Assembly (NCBI GenBank): GCA_046348545.1
Contig: JAXMEB010000002.1
Location: 558,001-622,000, forward strand
DNA from: JAXMEB01 sp046348545
GTDB lineage: Bacteria > Pseudomonadota > Gammaproteobacteria > Berkiellales > Berkiellaceae
Direction: 5' to 3'
DNA length: 64,000 nt
Part shown: piece after piece, positions 19,406 to 28,641 of the stretch
How positions within the stretch are numbered: the stretch's first letter is position 1
Layout of the letters: every line of letters starts with the position of its first letter
Translations under genes and position numbers: made by a program
The notes under the pieces: model-generated
Databases searched by the model: none
The model's input: the letters and a program-made list of their open reading frames with translations, nothing else
Told to the model about the DNA's origin: nothing

Positions 19406-19990
19406 ATGAGTGAGATATCATACTATATAAAGCATCTCAATCGCCTGCGTGATTATTATGCTGAATGGAAGAGCTTCCCATCCTATAAGCGACTCTGCGC
19501 TGTCCTCAATATCAACTCAGCGACAGGGGTGGGAAATATTTTGAGGCGTCTCAGACAGGAGCGGTTCTTGGATCGCACCCCAGACAAAGTTTGGATACCA
19601 GGCCCGAGATTCTTTGAGAGACTGTTAATACCTGCAAGTATACCGGCGGGGCAGCCAGTCGATGTGCCCGATCTTCCCACTGATGTATTCCAAGTTGATG
19701 AATATGTCGTCAGTAAGCCCTCATTAACTGAGTTTTTGAGAGTTAAGGGCGATTCAATGATGGATGCTGGGATATTTGATGGTGATTTGGCGGCTATTGA
19801 GAGAAGAAATACGGCAAAACCAGGTGAGATAGTGGCAGCCTTTGTTGACAATGAGCTTACCCTCAAAGAACTCGCTTTAGAGGGCGAGAATTACGTACTG
19901 AGACCGAGAAACAAAGCTTATTCATTGATTAAACCCCATACTAAACTTGAAATTTACGGGGTCCTGATTGGAATTGTTAGAAAATACTAG
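19406..19990 (+). CDS. LexA-like S24 family repressor
   Basis: This 194-residue protein has an N-terminal winged-helix-type DNA-binding region (about 1-65) and a C-terminal LexA/UmuD self-cleavage domain. The nucleophile Ser lies in KGDSMMDAGIFDGD, the general-base Lys in NELTLKEL, and a candidate Ala-Gly cleavage bond in SIPAGQPV. RecA-stimulated autocleavage would relieve repression. It heads a three-gene unit with umuD and umuC, which suggests it controls that mutagenesis operon. A TATAAT at 19398-19403 sits two bases before the ATG, so a leaderless transcript is possible. No canonical CTGT-N8-ACAG box is seen. It may be the main LexA or an accessory copy. Confidence 0.82.
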   Translation: MSEISYYIKHLNRLRDYYAEWKSFPSYKRLCAVLNINSATGVGNILRRLRQERFLDRTPDKVWIPGPRFFERLLIPASIPAGQPVDVPDLPTDVFQVDEYVVSKPSLTEFLRVKGDSMMDAGIFDGDLAAIERRNTAKPGEIVAAFVDNELTLKELALEGENYVLRPRNKAYSLIKPHTKLEIYGVLIGIVRKY

Positions 19991-19998
19991 AGTGCCTT

Positions 19999-20433
19999 AT
20001 GTCCGTGACACATTTAAATAATATTAATGCTGTGTTACCAAAGGGTGATAAGCCGTTATTGGCAAGACCCGTGCCCGCAGGTTTTCCGTCGCCCGCTGAT
20101 GATTATATTGAATCCAGCATTAATTTAAACGATTATCTTGTGTCTCATAAAGAAGCAACCTTTTACATGAGAGTAGAAGGAGATTCCATGGAAGGGGTTG
20201 GCATTTTTGATGGAGATATTTTGGTTGTTGATCGATCGTTGCCCAAAATAGACCAATCGATTGTTATAGCGGTGATTGACGGTGAGTTTACGGTAAAGCA
20301 ACTTATCATCAAAGAGGGAAAACCATGTTTACGTGCTGCGAATGAGAATTATAAAGATATAGACATTAAGCCAGAGCAGTCTTTTGAGATATGGGGTGTG
20401 GTCAAGTTTTGTATTCATAAATGCTTATTATGA
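19999..20433 (+). CDS. umuD: UmuD-like DNA polymerase V accessory protein
   Basis: The 144-residue S24 peptidase-fold protein lacks a DNA-binding domain. It has an N-terminal cleavage site in RPVPAGFPSPADD, the Ser in VEGDSMEGVGIFDGD and the Lys in GEFTVKQL. In known systems RecA-driven self-cleavage yields UmuD', which joins UmuC to form the translesion polymerase Pol V. It starts eight bases after the LexA-like gene and its stop overlaps the umuC start (ATGA). Confidence 0.93.
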   Translation: MSVTHLNNINAVLPKGDKPLLARPVPAGFPSPADDYIESSINLNDYLVSHKEATFYMRVEGDSMEGVGIFDGDILVVDRSLPKIDQSIVIAVIDGEFTVKQLIIKEGKPCLRAANENYKDIDIKPEQSFEIWGVVKFCIHKCLL

Positions 20434-21716
20434 AATCAAAAACATTTGCACTGGTTGATGCTAATAATTTTTATGTTTCTTGTGAGCGGGTATTTCAACC
20501 AGGATTAGAAGGTAAGCCGGTAGTCGTTTTATCCAATAACGATGGTTGTGTTGTCGCTAGATCGCAAGAAGTTAAAGATTTAGGCGTTAAGATGGGGCAG
20601 CCGTGGTTTAAAATTCAAGAACTTGCCAAGAAGAAGAATATTGTAGCATTTTCTTCGAATTACACGTTATATGCGGACATGTCCAGCCGCATGATGCGTC
20701 TGTTATCTGAATTTAGCCCAATTTCTGAAATTTACTCAATTGATGAGTGCTTTTTAGATTTAGCAGGCTTTGATAGTTACGATTTAGTTCAGTATGGTCA
20801 AATCATACGGAATAAGATTAAGACATTTCTAGGCTTGCCTACATGTGTAGGCATTGGTCGCACTAAAACATTGTCTAAATTGGCGAACTATATTGCTAAA
20901 AAGAAGGAAGCTTATGATGGGGTTTGTGATCTACATGCTTTGAATGAATGTACGGTGAGATTGTTGCTTCAAAATATCCCTGTCAGCGAAGTTTGGGGGG
21001 TGGGGAGAAAGTATAGTGAGCGTTTAAATAAGCTTGGCATTTATACAGTTTATGATTTACGAGAGTCGCCTCAAAAACGCCTTCGAGAGCAATTTAGTGT
21101 TATGATGGAGCGAACCATTGCAGAGCTAAATGGTGAATCCTGTATCGATTTAGAAGAAGTTCCTGCTGATAAAAAACAAATCATATGCTCAAGATCTTTC
21201 GGCAGATATATATCTTCTTTGGAAGAGCTGAAAGAAGCTATGGCGACTTATGTCAGTAGAGCCGCAGAAAAGTTACGTCATCAAGGATCATTGGCGAATT
21301 TAGTCCATGTGTTTATAGAGACAAACCGATTTAACACGAGTATTCCACAGTACCAAAATGGATATTCAGTCTCTCTAGGAAAACCGACTGCTGATACACG
21401 AATATTGATTAAAGTGGCTTGGGAAGCGCTCTCAAAAATATATCGCCCAGGATTCGCGTTTAAGAAATGTGGCGTTTATTTGTCTGATTTCACCAAATCT
21501 AGTGTTTATCAACCTTCATTATTTGATGATCCAGCTGTTGAAAGCAAAAGTGAGCGACTAATGGAGATAATAGACACCATCAATGAATCAATGGGTCGGG
21601 GCACTTTGCGTATATTAGGTGAGGGGGTTGGCGCCAATTGGGCGATGGCTAGAGAAAATCTATCTGCTCGTTACACATCCTCTATTGATGAGTTAGGGAT
21701 TGTTAAGGCGCGCTAA
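20430..21716 (+). CDS. umuC: DNA polymerase V catalytic subunit UmuC
   Basis: A Y-family translesion polymerase that copies damaged DNA at the cost of mutations. It starts MKSKTFALVDANNFYVSCERVF with the first catalytic Asp. It continues with LSNNDGCVVARS, the SIDECFLDL motif holding the other catalytic acids, a helix-hairpin-helix VGIGRTKTLSKLANY, and a little-finger domain. Length (428 residues) is normal. I chose the ATG at 20430 because it overlaps the umuD stop; an in-frame ATG nine bases upstream is also possible. The operon ends here. Confidence 0.95.
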   Translation: MKSKTFALVDANNFYVSCERVFQPGLEGKPVVVLSNNDGCVVARSQEVKDLGVKMGQPWFKIQELAKKKNIVAFSSNYTLYADMSSRMMRLLSEFSPISEIYSIDECFLDLAGFDSYDLVQYGQIIRNKIKTFLGLPTCVGIGRTKTLSKLANYIAKKKEAYDGVCDLHALNECTVRLLLQNIPVSEVWGVGRKYSERLNKLGIYTVYDLRESPQKRLREQFSVMMERTIAELNGESCIDLEEVPADKKQIICSRSFGRYISSLEELKEAMATYVSRAAEKLRHQGSLANLVHVFIETNRFNTSIPQYQNGYSVSLGKPTADTRILIKVAWEALSKIYRPGFAFKKCGVYLSDFTKSSVYQPSLFDDPAVESKSERLMEIIDTINESMGRGTLRILGEGVGANWAMARENLSARYTSSIDELGIVKAR

Positions 21717-21960
21717 TTTTTGGAATGTTTCATATAAATACTTTTCAAGATGTTCAAGCAAAAAGAATTGGGAGAGTAATCTGTTTTGATTATACTCATT
21801 TTTTATAAAGATAAAATTAATTAAATAGGATCTATAAGATGAGCAAATTTAAGATTGAGCAAGGAACTGAGGATGAGGTAGTGTAAAGAATTCTGTGTCT
21901 GGCGATCTGAATCGCAGCAATCATACTTAAGATATGGTTACAGACACAGGAAACATTAGA

Positions 21961-23172
21961 ATGCATAAAGACCTCAAAGGTATTATAGACGAAAAGAAAA
22001 TAGCTGAGCTTGCAACCAGTAAGGATGCTCAGGAAGCATTTTTTGGTAAAAATGGATTAATCAAAGAGCTAATCAAAAGCACGCTTGAAAGTGCCTTAAA
22101 AGCCGAAATGGCGCATCATTTAGAGGCAACAGCAGAAAGCTCGCCGCAAAATAAGCGCAACGGTACATCGCAAAAGACCGTAAAAGGGGAAAACGGCGAG
22201 TTTGAGCTAGAAATCCCACGAGACCGTGCAGGTGAATTTGAGCCGCAGCTGGTTAAAAAGCACCAACGTCGACTTGCTGGCTTAGATCAGAAGATTTTAT
22301 CCCTTTATGCGCGTGGATTATCTACGCGTGATATACAAGCAGAAATCCAGGACATGTATGGCGTTGAGCTATCTCCCACGCTGATTTCGCAAGTGACGGA
22401 TAATGTTATGGATGAAGTAAAAGCCTGGCAAAACAGGCCCCTTGACCCACTGTATCCGATTGTATTCCTAGATGCTTTGGTTGTTAAAGTGAAAGAAAAC
22501 AAGCACATTATCAACAAAGCTGTATATTTAGCCTTGGGTATTAATCAGGATGGCCTTAAGGAAGTGCTTGGAATGTGGGTTAGCCTGAATGAAGGGGCAA
22601 AATTCTGGCTCTCGGTACTTACGGAGCTTCAAAACCGTGGCATGAAAGATGTCTTTATATTCTGCACAGATGGTCTTACGGGCTTCCCTGAGGCCATTGA
22701 GGCTGTTTACCCTAGGTCAAAAATACAGCTCTGTATTGTGCACATGATTCGTAATTCGACGAAATTTGTGAACTGGAAAGACCGCAAGCCCTTATGCGCA
22801 GACTTAAAGAAAGTATATCAAGCCTCTACAATAGACGAGGCTGAAACAGCTCTGCTTGAATTTGGCGAAAAATGGGACAAAAAATACCCAAATATTAGCC
22901 AGATGTGGCAGCGGCACTGGGAACATATCACGACATTTTTCGCATACCCAGAAGATATCCGGCGAGTTATTTATACGACGAATGCTATCGAGTCCTTGAA
23001 TATGACTGTGCGTAAGGTCATCAAAAACAAACGCTCATTCCCATCTGACGAAGCCATGTTTAAACAAATTTACTTAGCTTTGAACAACATAGGCAAAAAG
23101 TGGACTATGTCAATTAGGCACTGGGGGCAAGCGATGAATCGATTTGCTATTGAATTCACTCATAGACTATAA
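21961..23172 (+). CDS. IS256-family transposase
   Basis: The mutator-type (IS256) DDE transposase that moves the surrounding element. Key regions are IVFLDALVVKV with the first Asp, FCTDGLTGFPEAIEAVYP with the second Asp followed by QLCIVHMIRNS, and TTNAIESLNMTVRK with the catalytic Glu. The order and about 400-residue length match intact family members. I prefer the ATG at 21961 (AGGAAA upstream); an in-frame ATG at 21934 lies close to the terminal repeat. It is followed by a strong terminator inside the element. Confidence 0.93.
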   Translation: MHKDLKGIIDEKKIAELATSKDAQEAFFGKNGLIKELIKSTLESALKAEMAHHLEATAESSPQNKRNGTSQKTVKGENGEFELEIPRDRAGEFEPQLVKKHQRRLAGLDQKILSLYARGLSTRDIQAEIQDMYGVELSPTLISQVTDNVMDEVKAWQNRPLDPLYPIVFLDALVVKVKENKHIINKAVYLALGINQDGLKEVLGMWVSLNEGAKFWLSVLTELQNRGMKDVFIFCTDGLTGFPEAIEAVYPRSKIQLCIVHMIRNSTKFVNWKDRKPLCADLKKVYQASTIDEAETALLEFGEKWDKKYPNISQMWQRHWEHITTFFAYPEDIRRVIYTTNAIESLNMTVRKVIKNKRSFPSDEAMFKQIYLALNNIGKKWTMSIRHWGQAMNRFAIEFTHRL

Positions 23173-23175
23173 TCC

Positions 23176-23204
23176 AAAACCTGTGGCAAAACCACAGGTT
23201 TTTT
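23176..23204 (+). terminator. intrinsic terminator after the IS256 transposase
   Basis: A 10-bp perfect stem (AAACCTGTGG / CCACAGGTTT) with a CAAAA loop is followed by a T run. It lies just after the transposase stop and inside the insertion element. Confidence 0.85.
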
Positions 23205-23663
23205 AGTTTGATCGTTCAGACACAAAATATTTTACATACTCGAGGATGATCTCGATGCAATCAGCGATCAACTTTTTGATTTTAATAAAAATATCGTACG
23301 TGGTTTTGTTGGTCGGGCGACTCCAATTGATGTGGTTCGCTATGTGATGAAAAAAGATAACGAAGTCATTGCGGGTGTTTTAGGAAAAATTATAATAAAT
23401 AATGTGGTATATATTGATGATTTATTTGTCAAAGAATCATTTAGGAATCAAGATTGCGCGACATCGTTGATGGATACTTTAGAAAAAGAGGCCAAATCGC
23501 GAGGTTGCTATATGGCCTATTTAGATACCATCAATCTAAATGCACTACGTTTTTATGAAAAACGAGGCTATACAATTTTTGCCACACTAGAGAATGTGCC
23601 TTGCCCTGGGGTGAATGCTTTCTATTTAAAAAAAGATATAAAATAATATGTAGAGGGCATATT

Positions 23664-24692
23664 TTAGTTCTTCCGCTGATTTCTCCTGTTCTGTCCTTTA
23701 TTTTGACGAAGCTTTTTTTCTTTTTCGGTACGTTTATGTTCAGATTTTGGAGAGGTAGTATGTCGAACCGGTGATTTGTGTGATAAAGCATCAAAATCAA
23801 TGACTTTGCCTTCTTTTTGCATCATCATTTTCGCCAAGTCTTTAGCCACGTCTAGTGGTTTTCCAAGACCGAGTAAGCCTTTGACGCGCCAGTTAAATTC
23901 TGATTCTAGATCCTGCGTCTTGGATTGCAACTGGGGTAAGTGCTCTTGAAAAGCTTGTTGAACAATGGGTTTTGCGAATGCCATCTTTTGAACAATCCCT
24001 TGTATAAATTCTAATGGTGGCTTTTTATTTTTGAATCGACTTTGAATCGTGCTGCAAAATTCGGATAATAAATTGGATTGTGCTTCTGAGGGTTGAGAGG
24101 CCCTTAACGCTTCAGGCAGCAGATCAAGAATACCTGGGGTCATATCATAAATGATTTGTGCAGCACTTTTAATGGCTTCAGTCTGGAATGAAAAGTCGAC
24201 CAGGTTGCTCATGACATGATCAACTCGCTTTGAAAAAATAGAGCCAATTTGTTGTATTCCTTTTTGAATCAAGGGCATCAAATTTGGAATGATATTATCT
24301 TTGGCAAATGAAAGAGCTGTTGTTAAAAGATTTGTGACAAAACCAGATAACTCTATACCACCGAGTTTTTTCATCGAATCAATAAGACCCCGTTGAGTGG
24401 ATGTGGGGCTCGCATTTCGGAGTTTGTCCTCAGCAATTTGATTCAAATGTTGCATACCTTGTTGTAGCGTGCCATTTAAAATCTGATCAAGGTTTTGATA
24501 TAAATTAGATTCATATTTTTGTTTTTTATTTCGTTTAACTTCAGCTGTGCGTTGCTGAGCTTGTTTTGCTTGGTTCATGCCCTCTAATAGTATTTGCCAG
24601 CTTGTTTTATTTTGATCAATATTTCGTTGTAATTTTGATTTTCGTTCTTCTTCAAGTCGTTGAAGTTCACGTAAATAGCCATTTTCAAGCAT
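23664..24692 (-). CDS. uncharacterised basic, helix-rich protein
   Basis: I do not recognise this 342-residue protein. The first 80 residues look like a charged coiled coil (LRELQRLEEERKSKLQRN; QQRTAEVKRNKKQKYESN). The middle (about 110-200) is amphipathic with hydrophobic stretches (SGFVTNLLTTALSFAKDNII). The last 40 residues are strongly basic (KRTEKEKKLRQNKGQNRRN). There is no signal peptide or clear membrane span. It lies downstream of the spermidine-synthase-like gene on the same strand, 51 bases away across a small palindrome. A secreted effector or a nucleic-acid-associated role would both be guesses. Confidence 0.6.
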   Translation of the reverse strand: MLENGYLRELQRLEEERKSKLQRNIDQNKTSWQILLEGMNQAKQAQQRTAEVKRNKKQKYESNLYQNLDQILNGTLQQGMQHLNQIAEDKLRNASPTSTQRGLIDSMKKLGGIELSGFVTNLLTTALSFAKDNIIPNLMPLIQKGIQQIGSIFSKRVDHVMSNLVDFSFQTEAIKSAAQIIYDMTPGILDLLPEALRASQPSEAQSNLLSEFCSTIQSRFKNKKPPLEFIQGIVQKMAFAKPIVQQAFQEHLPQLQSKTQDLESEFNWRVKGLLGLGKPLDVAKDLAKMMMQKEGKVIDFDALSHKSPVRHTTSPKSEHKRTEKEKKLRQNKGQNRRNQRKN

Positions 24693-24710
24693 AGGTCAAC
24701 TCTTTTAGGC

Positions 24711-24731
24711 TTTTAGGATACACTCCTAAAA
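24711..24731 (-). terminator. perfect 8-bp inverted repeat, weak terminator or operator
   Basis: TTTTAGGA and TCCTAAAA flank a 5-base loop, between the stop of the spermidine-synthase-like gene and the start of the next reverse-strand gene. The stem is AT-rich and lacks a long T tract, so it could be a weak terminator or a protein-binding site. Confidence 0.35.
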
Positions 24732-24743
24732 CTATAGCAAAGC

Positions 24744-26144
24744 TTAAGAGCGAGGGAGAGCTTTTCGCACGAGATCAATCTGAGCTTGATTCTTGTCGTC
24801 CGTATAGATGGTATGATCAACAGTCTCTATATTTTTACAGGCATAAATCAAATTTGTAATTTGATTAGTGTACTGCATTGGGATCCCCATGCAGTACGGA
24901 AAAACCGATCGAATGGTGTTATCGATTCTCTTAGCGTATTTTGTTTGAAGTGTGGCTTGAGAAACAATATTGAATAGTGCATAACCCCCGGGTACCAATG
25001 CTTTTTTAATCTGTTGAAAATATTCTTGAGTCAGTAGGTGCACAGGAATTTCATACATATTGTTGTATACATCTGAAAAAATAGCATCATAGCGTTTGTC
25101 CTGGGTTAAAAAGAAAGCGCGGGCTTCTTGAGCAATAAAATCGCCTTGTATTGCATCAAGGAAAGACCCCTTAACAACATGAGGCATATCTTTATCTATA
25201 TCAACGTAAGTAAAGTGATTTTGATGCGTTCTTTCAGCTGTTATTGAGAACCCACCTGAACCAACCACTAGGATTTCTTTATTTCTCAATTTTAAATCAT
25301 CAAATAAAATTTTCTTGACTGTTTCGATGTAAGGAAAGGCTTTTTTATTTTGATCAAGGTAAGAACTATGAGCAGCATTGACCTCGAAAACATGACCCTT
25401 AGTTTTTTGGTCGGAACCGTTGTGTTCGGTAACAGCATAATTGGCATAACTATTCGTTTTAATGAACTTTAAATTCTCATAAGAAACATTAAATTTATAA
25501 ATAATGACACTGAGGATGGCTAATAGAAAGATTCTAATAATTCCAAAACGACCAACAAGTGAGATCATCAAGACTATCAGATAAAGTAGAATGCAATTGA
25601 TAAACACAGTGCTAGCGACACCGAAAAAATTCATTAGCACCAGAGCGGTGAGTACTGCACCCAGAAAAGAGCCAAGAGTGCTAAGATGAAGCACTTCCCC
25701 CCCGATAGCACCCACCAGCGGTTCATGTTCTTGGTGTGAAAGGGTTTTGATCAGATTCATGGTAACCGGCACGGTTTGGCCTAGAATATAGACCATTGGA
25801 GCCGTAATCAGTATGAGGTATAAACCAAGACTGTAGAAGATATTATCCCCAATGAGATACCTTGCGCCATGAAAAAAGAGATCTAAGAAAGGATAGGATA
25901 GACCAAATCCTAGGAGTGGAAAGGCAATGCAAAAATTCCTGCTGAGAATTTTAAGAAAGTCTTCTTTATATCGACCACCTTGTCTATACCCATAAGCTAA
26001 GAAGAGCAAAAAGATGCCAATGATGAGACTCGTGACAGCAACGCTATTACCGACAAAGGGAATGAGTTGTCGAATCGTTAGGATTTGTACTGAAACAGTG
26101 ACGAACCCTTCGAGTAAAATGATGCTGAAAATAAAAAGGGGCAT
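24744..26144 (-). CDS. membrane-anchored spermidine-synthase-like protein
   Basis: The N-terminal half (about 220 residues) is a set of hydrophobic helices (MPLFIFSIILLEGF, SVAVTSLIIGIFLLFLA, LGLYLILITAPMVYILGQT). The C-terminal half is a Rossmann-type spermidine synthase/methyltransferase fold. VLVVGSGGF-like motif I appears as ILVVGSGGFSIT, then TYVDIDKDM and RYDAIFSDVYNNM. Such fusions are common in bacteria; the aminopropyl acceptor is usually unproven. I prefer the ATG at 26144, preceded by AAAAAGGGG; an in-frame ATG at 26186 would overlap rne by 26 bases. The start codon lies inside a strong hairpin (26133-26157), so expression may be affected by the terminator of rne. Confidence 0.8.
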   Translation of the reverse strand: MPLFIFSIILLEGFVTVSVQILTIRQLIPFVGNSVAVTSLIIGIFLLFLAYGYRQGGRYKEDFLKILSRNFCIAFPLLGFGLSYPFLDLFFHGARYLIGDNIFYSLGLYLILITAPMVYILGQTVPVTMNLIKTLSHQEHEPLVGAIGGEVLHLSTLGSFLGAVLTALVLMNFFGVASTVFINCILLYLIVLMISLVGRFGIIRIFLLAILSVIIYKFNVSYENLKFIKTNSYANYAVTEHNGSDQKTKGHVFEVNAAHSSYLDQNKKAFPYIETVKKILFDDLKLRNKEILVVGSGGFSITAERTHQNHFTYVDIDKDMPHVVKGSFLDAIQGDFIAQEARAFFLTQDKRYDAIFSDVYNNMYEIPVHLLTQEYFQQIKKALVPGGYALFNIVSQATLQTKYAKRIDNTIRSVFPYCMGIPMQYTNQITNLIYACKNIETVDHTIYTDDKNQAQIDLVRKALPRS

Positions 26145-26157
26145 GAAGCCCCTTTTT
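26133..26157 (-). terminator. bidirectional terminator-like hairpin overlapping a start codon
   Basis: A perfect 10-bp stem (AAAAAGGGGC / GCCCCTTTTT) with a 5-base loop begins three bases after the rne stop. It has the form of an intrinsic terminator on both strands. On the reverse strand the ATG of the next gene (26144-26142) lies in its loop and stem. Confidence 0.75.
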
Positions 26158-26160
26158 AAA

Positions 26161-28641
26161 TCAATGGTGTGAATCCCCATGGACATTTTCGCGGTGTATT
26201 TCCCTGGCTGTTGATTTGGTGACCACTTGTTTCAACGGTGTGCTTGGAATATGTGATCGAGGCTCAGGCGAAGATACCATTTGACGTTCAGAAGGTGGCA
26301 CTTTAGCGCTAACAAAAGTTGGACTAATTGCTTCTGAAGCTACCACTCGCGTAGGTGCAGTAGTTTTTACCTCATGCAAAGGTGAATGAGATGCCAACTG
26401 ACTATGATGATCATGAGCTTCTAGTTTTACTTGGTTTGCATTTAAATTGCTTTGATGCTTGGCTTCAAACGCAGTCCAATTTCGCTGTGGTTTGGGTTGT
26501 TTTTCGATTGACTTTTCAACGGGTTTAGCAAGAATCGGCTGTTTGACTAATTGTTCAATGACTCTTGGTTCTGAGGGAACAGCTTGAATCGGGGCAGCCT
26601 CAGGCGAAGGACTTTGGTTTCTTTGTTGCTGATGAGATTCCCGACGAGGTGCTTGTTGTGGTCTTTCACGTGCTTCGATGGGTTGATGAGACTGACGTTG
26701 TTCGGTCTCACCATGCTCACGGCGTCGATTCCCTTGCTCTTGACGATCTTTGGGGTTAGAACGTCGACGAGGATTTTGTTGGTTTCGATTATTGTTATTA
26801 CGGTTGCCACGACCTTGCTGTGGACGCCTAGTCTGTTGTCCTTGTCTTCTAGGGTCACGGTCACCTTGTGTATTTTGATCTTCGCTATTCTGGCGAGCAG
26901 CGGTATTCCGTGCTTGTGTCGTAGGCGTATTATCAGATTCTCGGCTAACAGAGGTTTCCGATCCTGGGGTTGCGCCAAAAACAGCACTCCAAAGACGTTT
27001 AATTAAACCAGAGTCTCGAGCAGAGCGAGAGGGCGGCGCTTGAGAGGGCAGTGTTTTGATCGCAGGCTCATCCATTTTGGTTTCATCTAGACGATCTCGT
27101 TCTTCGATTTCTCTTCGCTTAGGCCGGTTGGCTAATTCGTAAGATTGAATAGCCTGGGCCTGGGTATCTGATTCGTTAATCGTCTCAATTTCATAATGAG
27201 GTGTGGTGAGATGAGAATTTGGGATCAATACGACTTGAATCTCATGCCGTTTCTCAATTTCAACCAATGCAGGTCTTTTCTCATTAAAGAGGTAAGTCGC
27301 CATTTCAACGGGCAATTCGGCTCGAACTTGTATCGTCGCGTCCTTCATAGCGGCTTCTTCAATCACTCGTAAAATAGCAAGTGCAAGCGATTGCATGCCT
27401 CGAATGGTGCCTTGGCCTTCACATTTAGAACAGGTCACAAGCGTTGCATCGCCTAATGCAGGGCGAAGTCGCTGTCTAGACATTTCCAATAAACCAAAGC
27501 GAGATATTCGCCCAATTTGAATTCTGGCACGGTCGTGCTTAAGCTCATCCCTTAAGAAATTTTCAACTGAGCGCTGATTTTTGATGGAGCTCATGTCAAT
27601 AAAATCAATGACAATCAAGCCGCCTAAGTCTCTTAGGCGAAGCTGTCTTGCAATTTCTTTGGCAGCAGCGAGGTTAGTTTTATAAGCGGTTTCTTCAATA
27701 TCGCCGCCCTCGGTTGCTCTTGCAGAGTTAATATCAATTGCAGTGAGTGCTTCAGTATGATCGATGACAATAGAGCCGCCATTTTCAAGTGCTACTTTCC
27801 GGACAAACGCGGATTCAATTTGGCTTTCTATTTTGTGACGATTAAAAAGGGGCACAGAATCCTGATATAGTTTAATGCGACTCACAAAATCAGGTCGAAC
27901 AGTTTCAACATGGTTTTTAGCGCGTTCAAAGGTTTCAGGATCATCCACCCAGATTTCGTCTATATCAGGGCGTAAATGGTCGCGAACGGCTCTTGCGACG
28001 ACATCACTCTCTTGGTGAATGAGGAAAGGTGCTTGACGAGAATCAGCAGCCTCTTGAATAGCATTCCACTGAGTTAACAATACACTGAGATCCCATTGGA
28101 GTTCCTCGATATTACGGCCTAATCCAGCGGTACGAATAATAAGGCCCATGCCCTCAGGAATGTTCAATTGGTTCAAGGTATCTCGAAGTTCAGAACGATC
28201 ATCGCCTTCAATGCGTCTTGAAATGCCACCGGCTCGGGGATTGTTAGGCATGAGAACTAAGTAGCAGCCCGCTAAACCAATATAGGTGGTCAGCGCTGCA
28301 CCTTTAGTACCCCGTTCCTCTTTATCGACCTGAACAATAACTTCTTGTCCAGGTTTCAGAGCATCTCTAATTTTCGGGCGACCGCGATCTGAATTGGCAT
28401 CTTGACTGAAATACTGAGGCGCTATCTCTTTGATAGGCAGGAAACCATGCCGGTCTGAGCCATAATCCACAAAAGCAGCTTCTAAGCTGGGTTCTACGCG
28501 GCTAACGCGGCCTTTGTATATATTGGCCTTTTTTTGGGCTCGACCTCTACGTTCAATATCTAGGTCACACAGGATGTTGCCTTCAACAATGGCAACACGC
28601 AACTCTTCTTTTTGAGTTGCGTTAATTAACATTCTTTTCAT
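26161..28641 (-). CDS. rne: ribonuclease E
   Basis: The main endoribonuclease of mRNA decay and RNA processing, acting at AU-rich single-stranded sites near the membrane. The catalytic half shows an S1 domain (KGRVSRVEPSLEAAFVDYG), the DNase I-like metal site (AIDINSARATEGGDIEE near residue 300 and VIDFIDM near 345) and the zinc-link CSKCEGQG near 404, matching E. coli numbering. The C-terminal half (about 520-827) is low complexity, Arg/Gln/Asn-rich, as expected for a degradosome scaffold, but shorter than in enterics. The start MKRMLINATQKEEL fits the family; an extra ATG lies one codon upstream. It is divergent from rluC, separated by about 200 bases. Confidence 0.95.
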   Translation of the reverse strand: MKRMLINATQKEELRVAIVEGNILCDLDIERRGRAQKKANIYKGRVSRVEPSLEAAFVDYGSDRHGFLPIKEIAPQYFSQDANSDRGRPKIRDALKPGQEVIVQVDKEERGTKGAALTTYIGLAGCYLVLMPNNPRAGGISRRIEGDDRSELRDTLNQLNIPEGMGLIIRTAGLGRNIEELQWDLSVLLTQWNAIQEAADSRQAPFLIHQESDVVARAVRDHLRPDIDEIWVDDPETFERAKNHVETVRPDFVSRIKLYQDSVPLFNRHKIESQIESAFVRKVALENGGSIVIDHTEALTAIDINSARATEGGDIEETAYKTNLAAAKEIARQLRLRDLGGLIVIDFIDMSSIKNQRSVENFLRDELKHDRARIQIGRISRFGLLEMSRQRLRPALGDATLVTCSKCEGQGTIRGMQSLALAILRVIEEAAMKDATIQVRAELPVEMATYLFNEKRPALVEIEKRHEIQVVLIPNSHLTTPHYEIETINESDTQAQAIQSYELANRPKRREIEERDRLDETKMDEPAIKTLPSQAPPSRSARDSGLIKRLWSAVFGATPGSETSVSRESDNTPTTQARNTAARQNSEDQNTQGDRDPRRQGQQTRRPQQGRGNRNNNNRNQQNPRRRSNPKDRQEQGNRRREHGETEQRQSHQPIEARERPQQAPRRESHQQQRNQSPSPEAAPIQAVPSEPRVIEQLVKQPILAKPVEKSIEKQPKPQRNWTAFEAKHQSNLNANQVKLEAHDHHSQLASHSPLHEVKTTAPTRVVASEAISPTFVSAKVPPSERQMVSSPEPRSHIPSTPLKQVVTKSTAREIHRENVHGDSHH

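Larger units (their letters stand above)
21877..23241 (+). mobile_element. IS256-family insertion sequence, intact
   Basis: The 1365-bp element carries one transposase. Its ends are similar inverted repeats: the left end has TGTAAAGAATTCTGTGTCTG, and the reverse complement of the right end has TGTAAAATATTTTGTGTCTG. It is flanked by an exact 8-bp direct repeat, GAGGATGA (21869-21876 and 23242-23249). The duplication and intact gene indicate a fairly recent insertion. Confidence 0.9.
21839..23646 (+). pseudogene. GNAT acetyltransferase gene split by an IS256-family element
   Basis: The gene starts at ATG 21839 (AGGA upstream) and reads MSKFKIEQGTED before the insertion. Removing the element plus one copy of the 8-bp duplication GAGGATGA restores one frame, which continues DLDAISDQLFDFNKN and then the acetyltransferase core to a TAA at 23646. 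The core includes VYIDDLFVKESFRNQDCATSLM (acetyl-CoA loop) and ALRFYEKRGY. GNAT enzymes move acetyl groups from acetyl-CoA to amines; the substrate is unknown. The 3' fragment from 23332 (GTG) lacks the first strands and is unlikely to be active. Confidence 0.85.

Noticed and set aside
26547..27006. Open frames on both strands in the rne tail
   Set aside because: They overlap the low-complexity Arg/Gln-rich scaffold of rne, and their biased composition follows from it.
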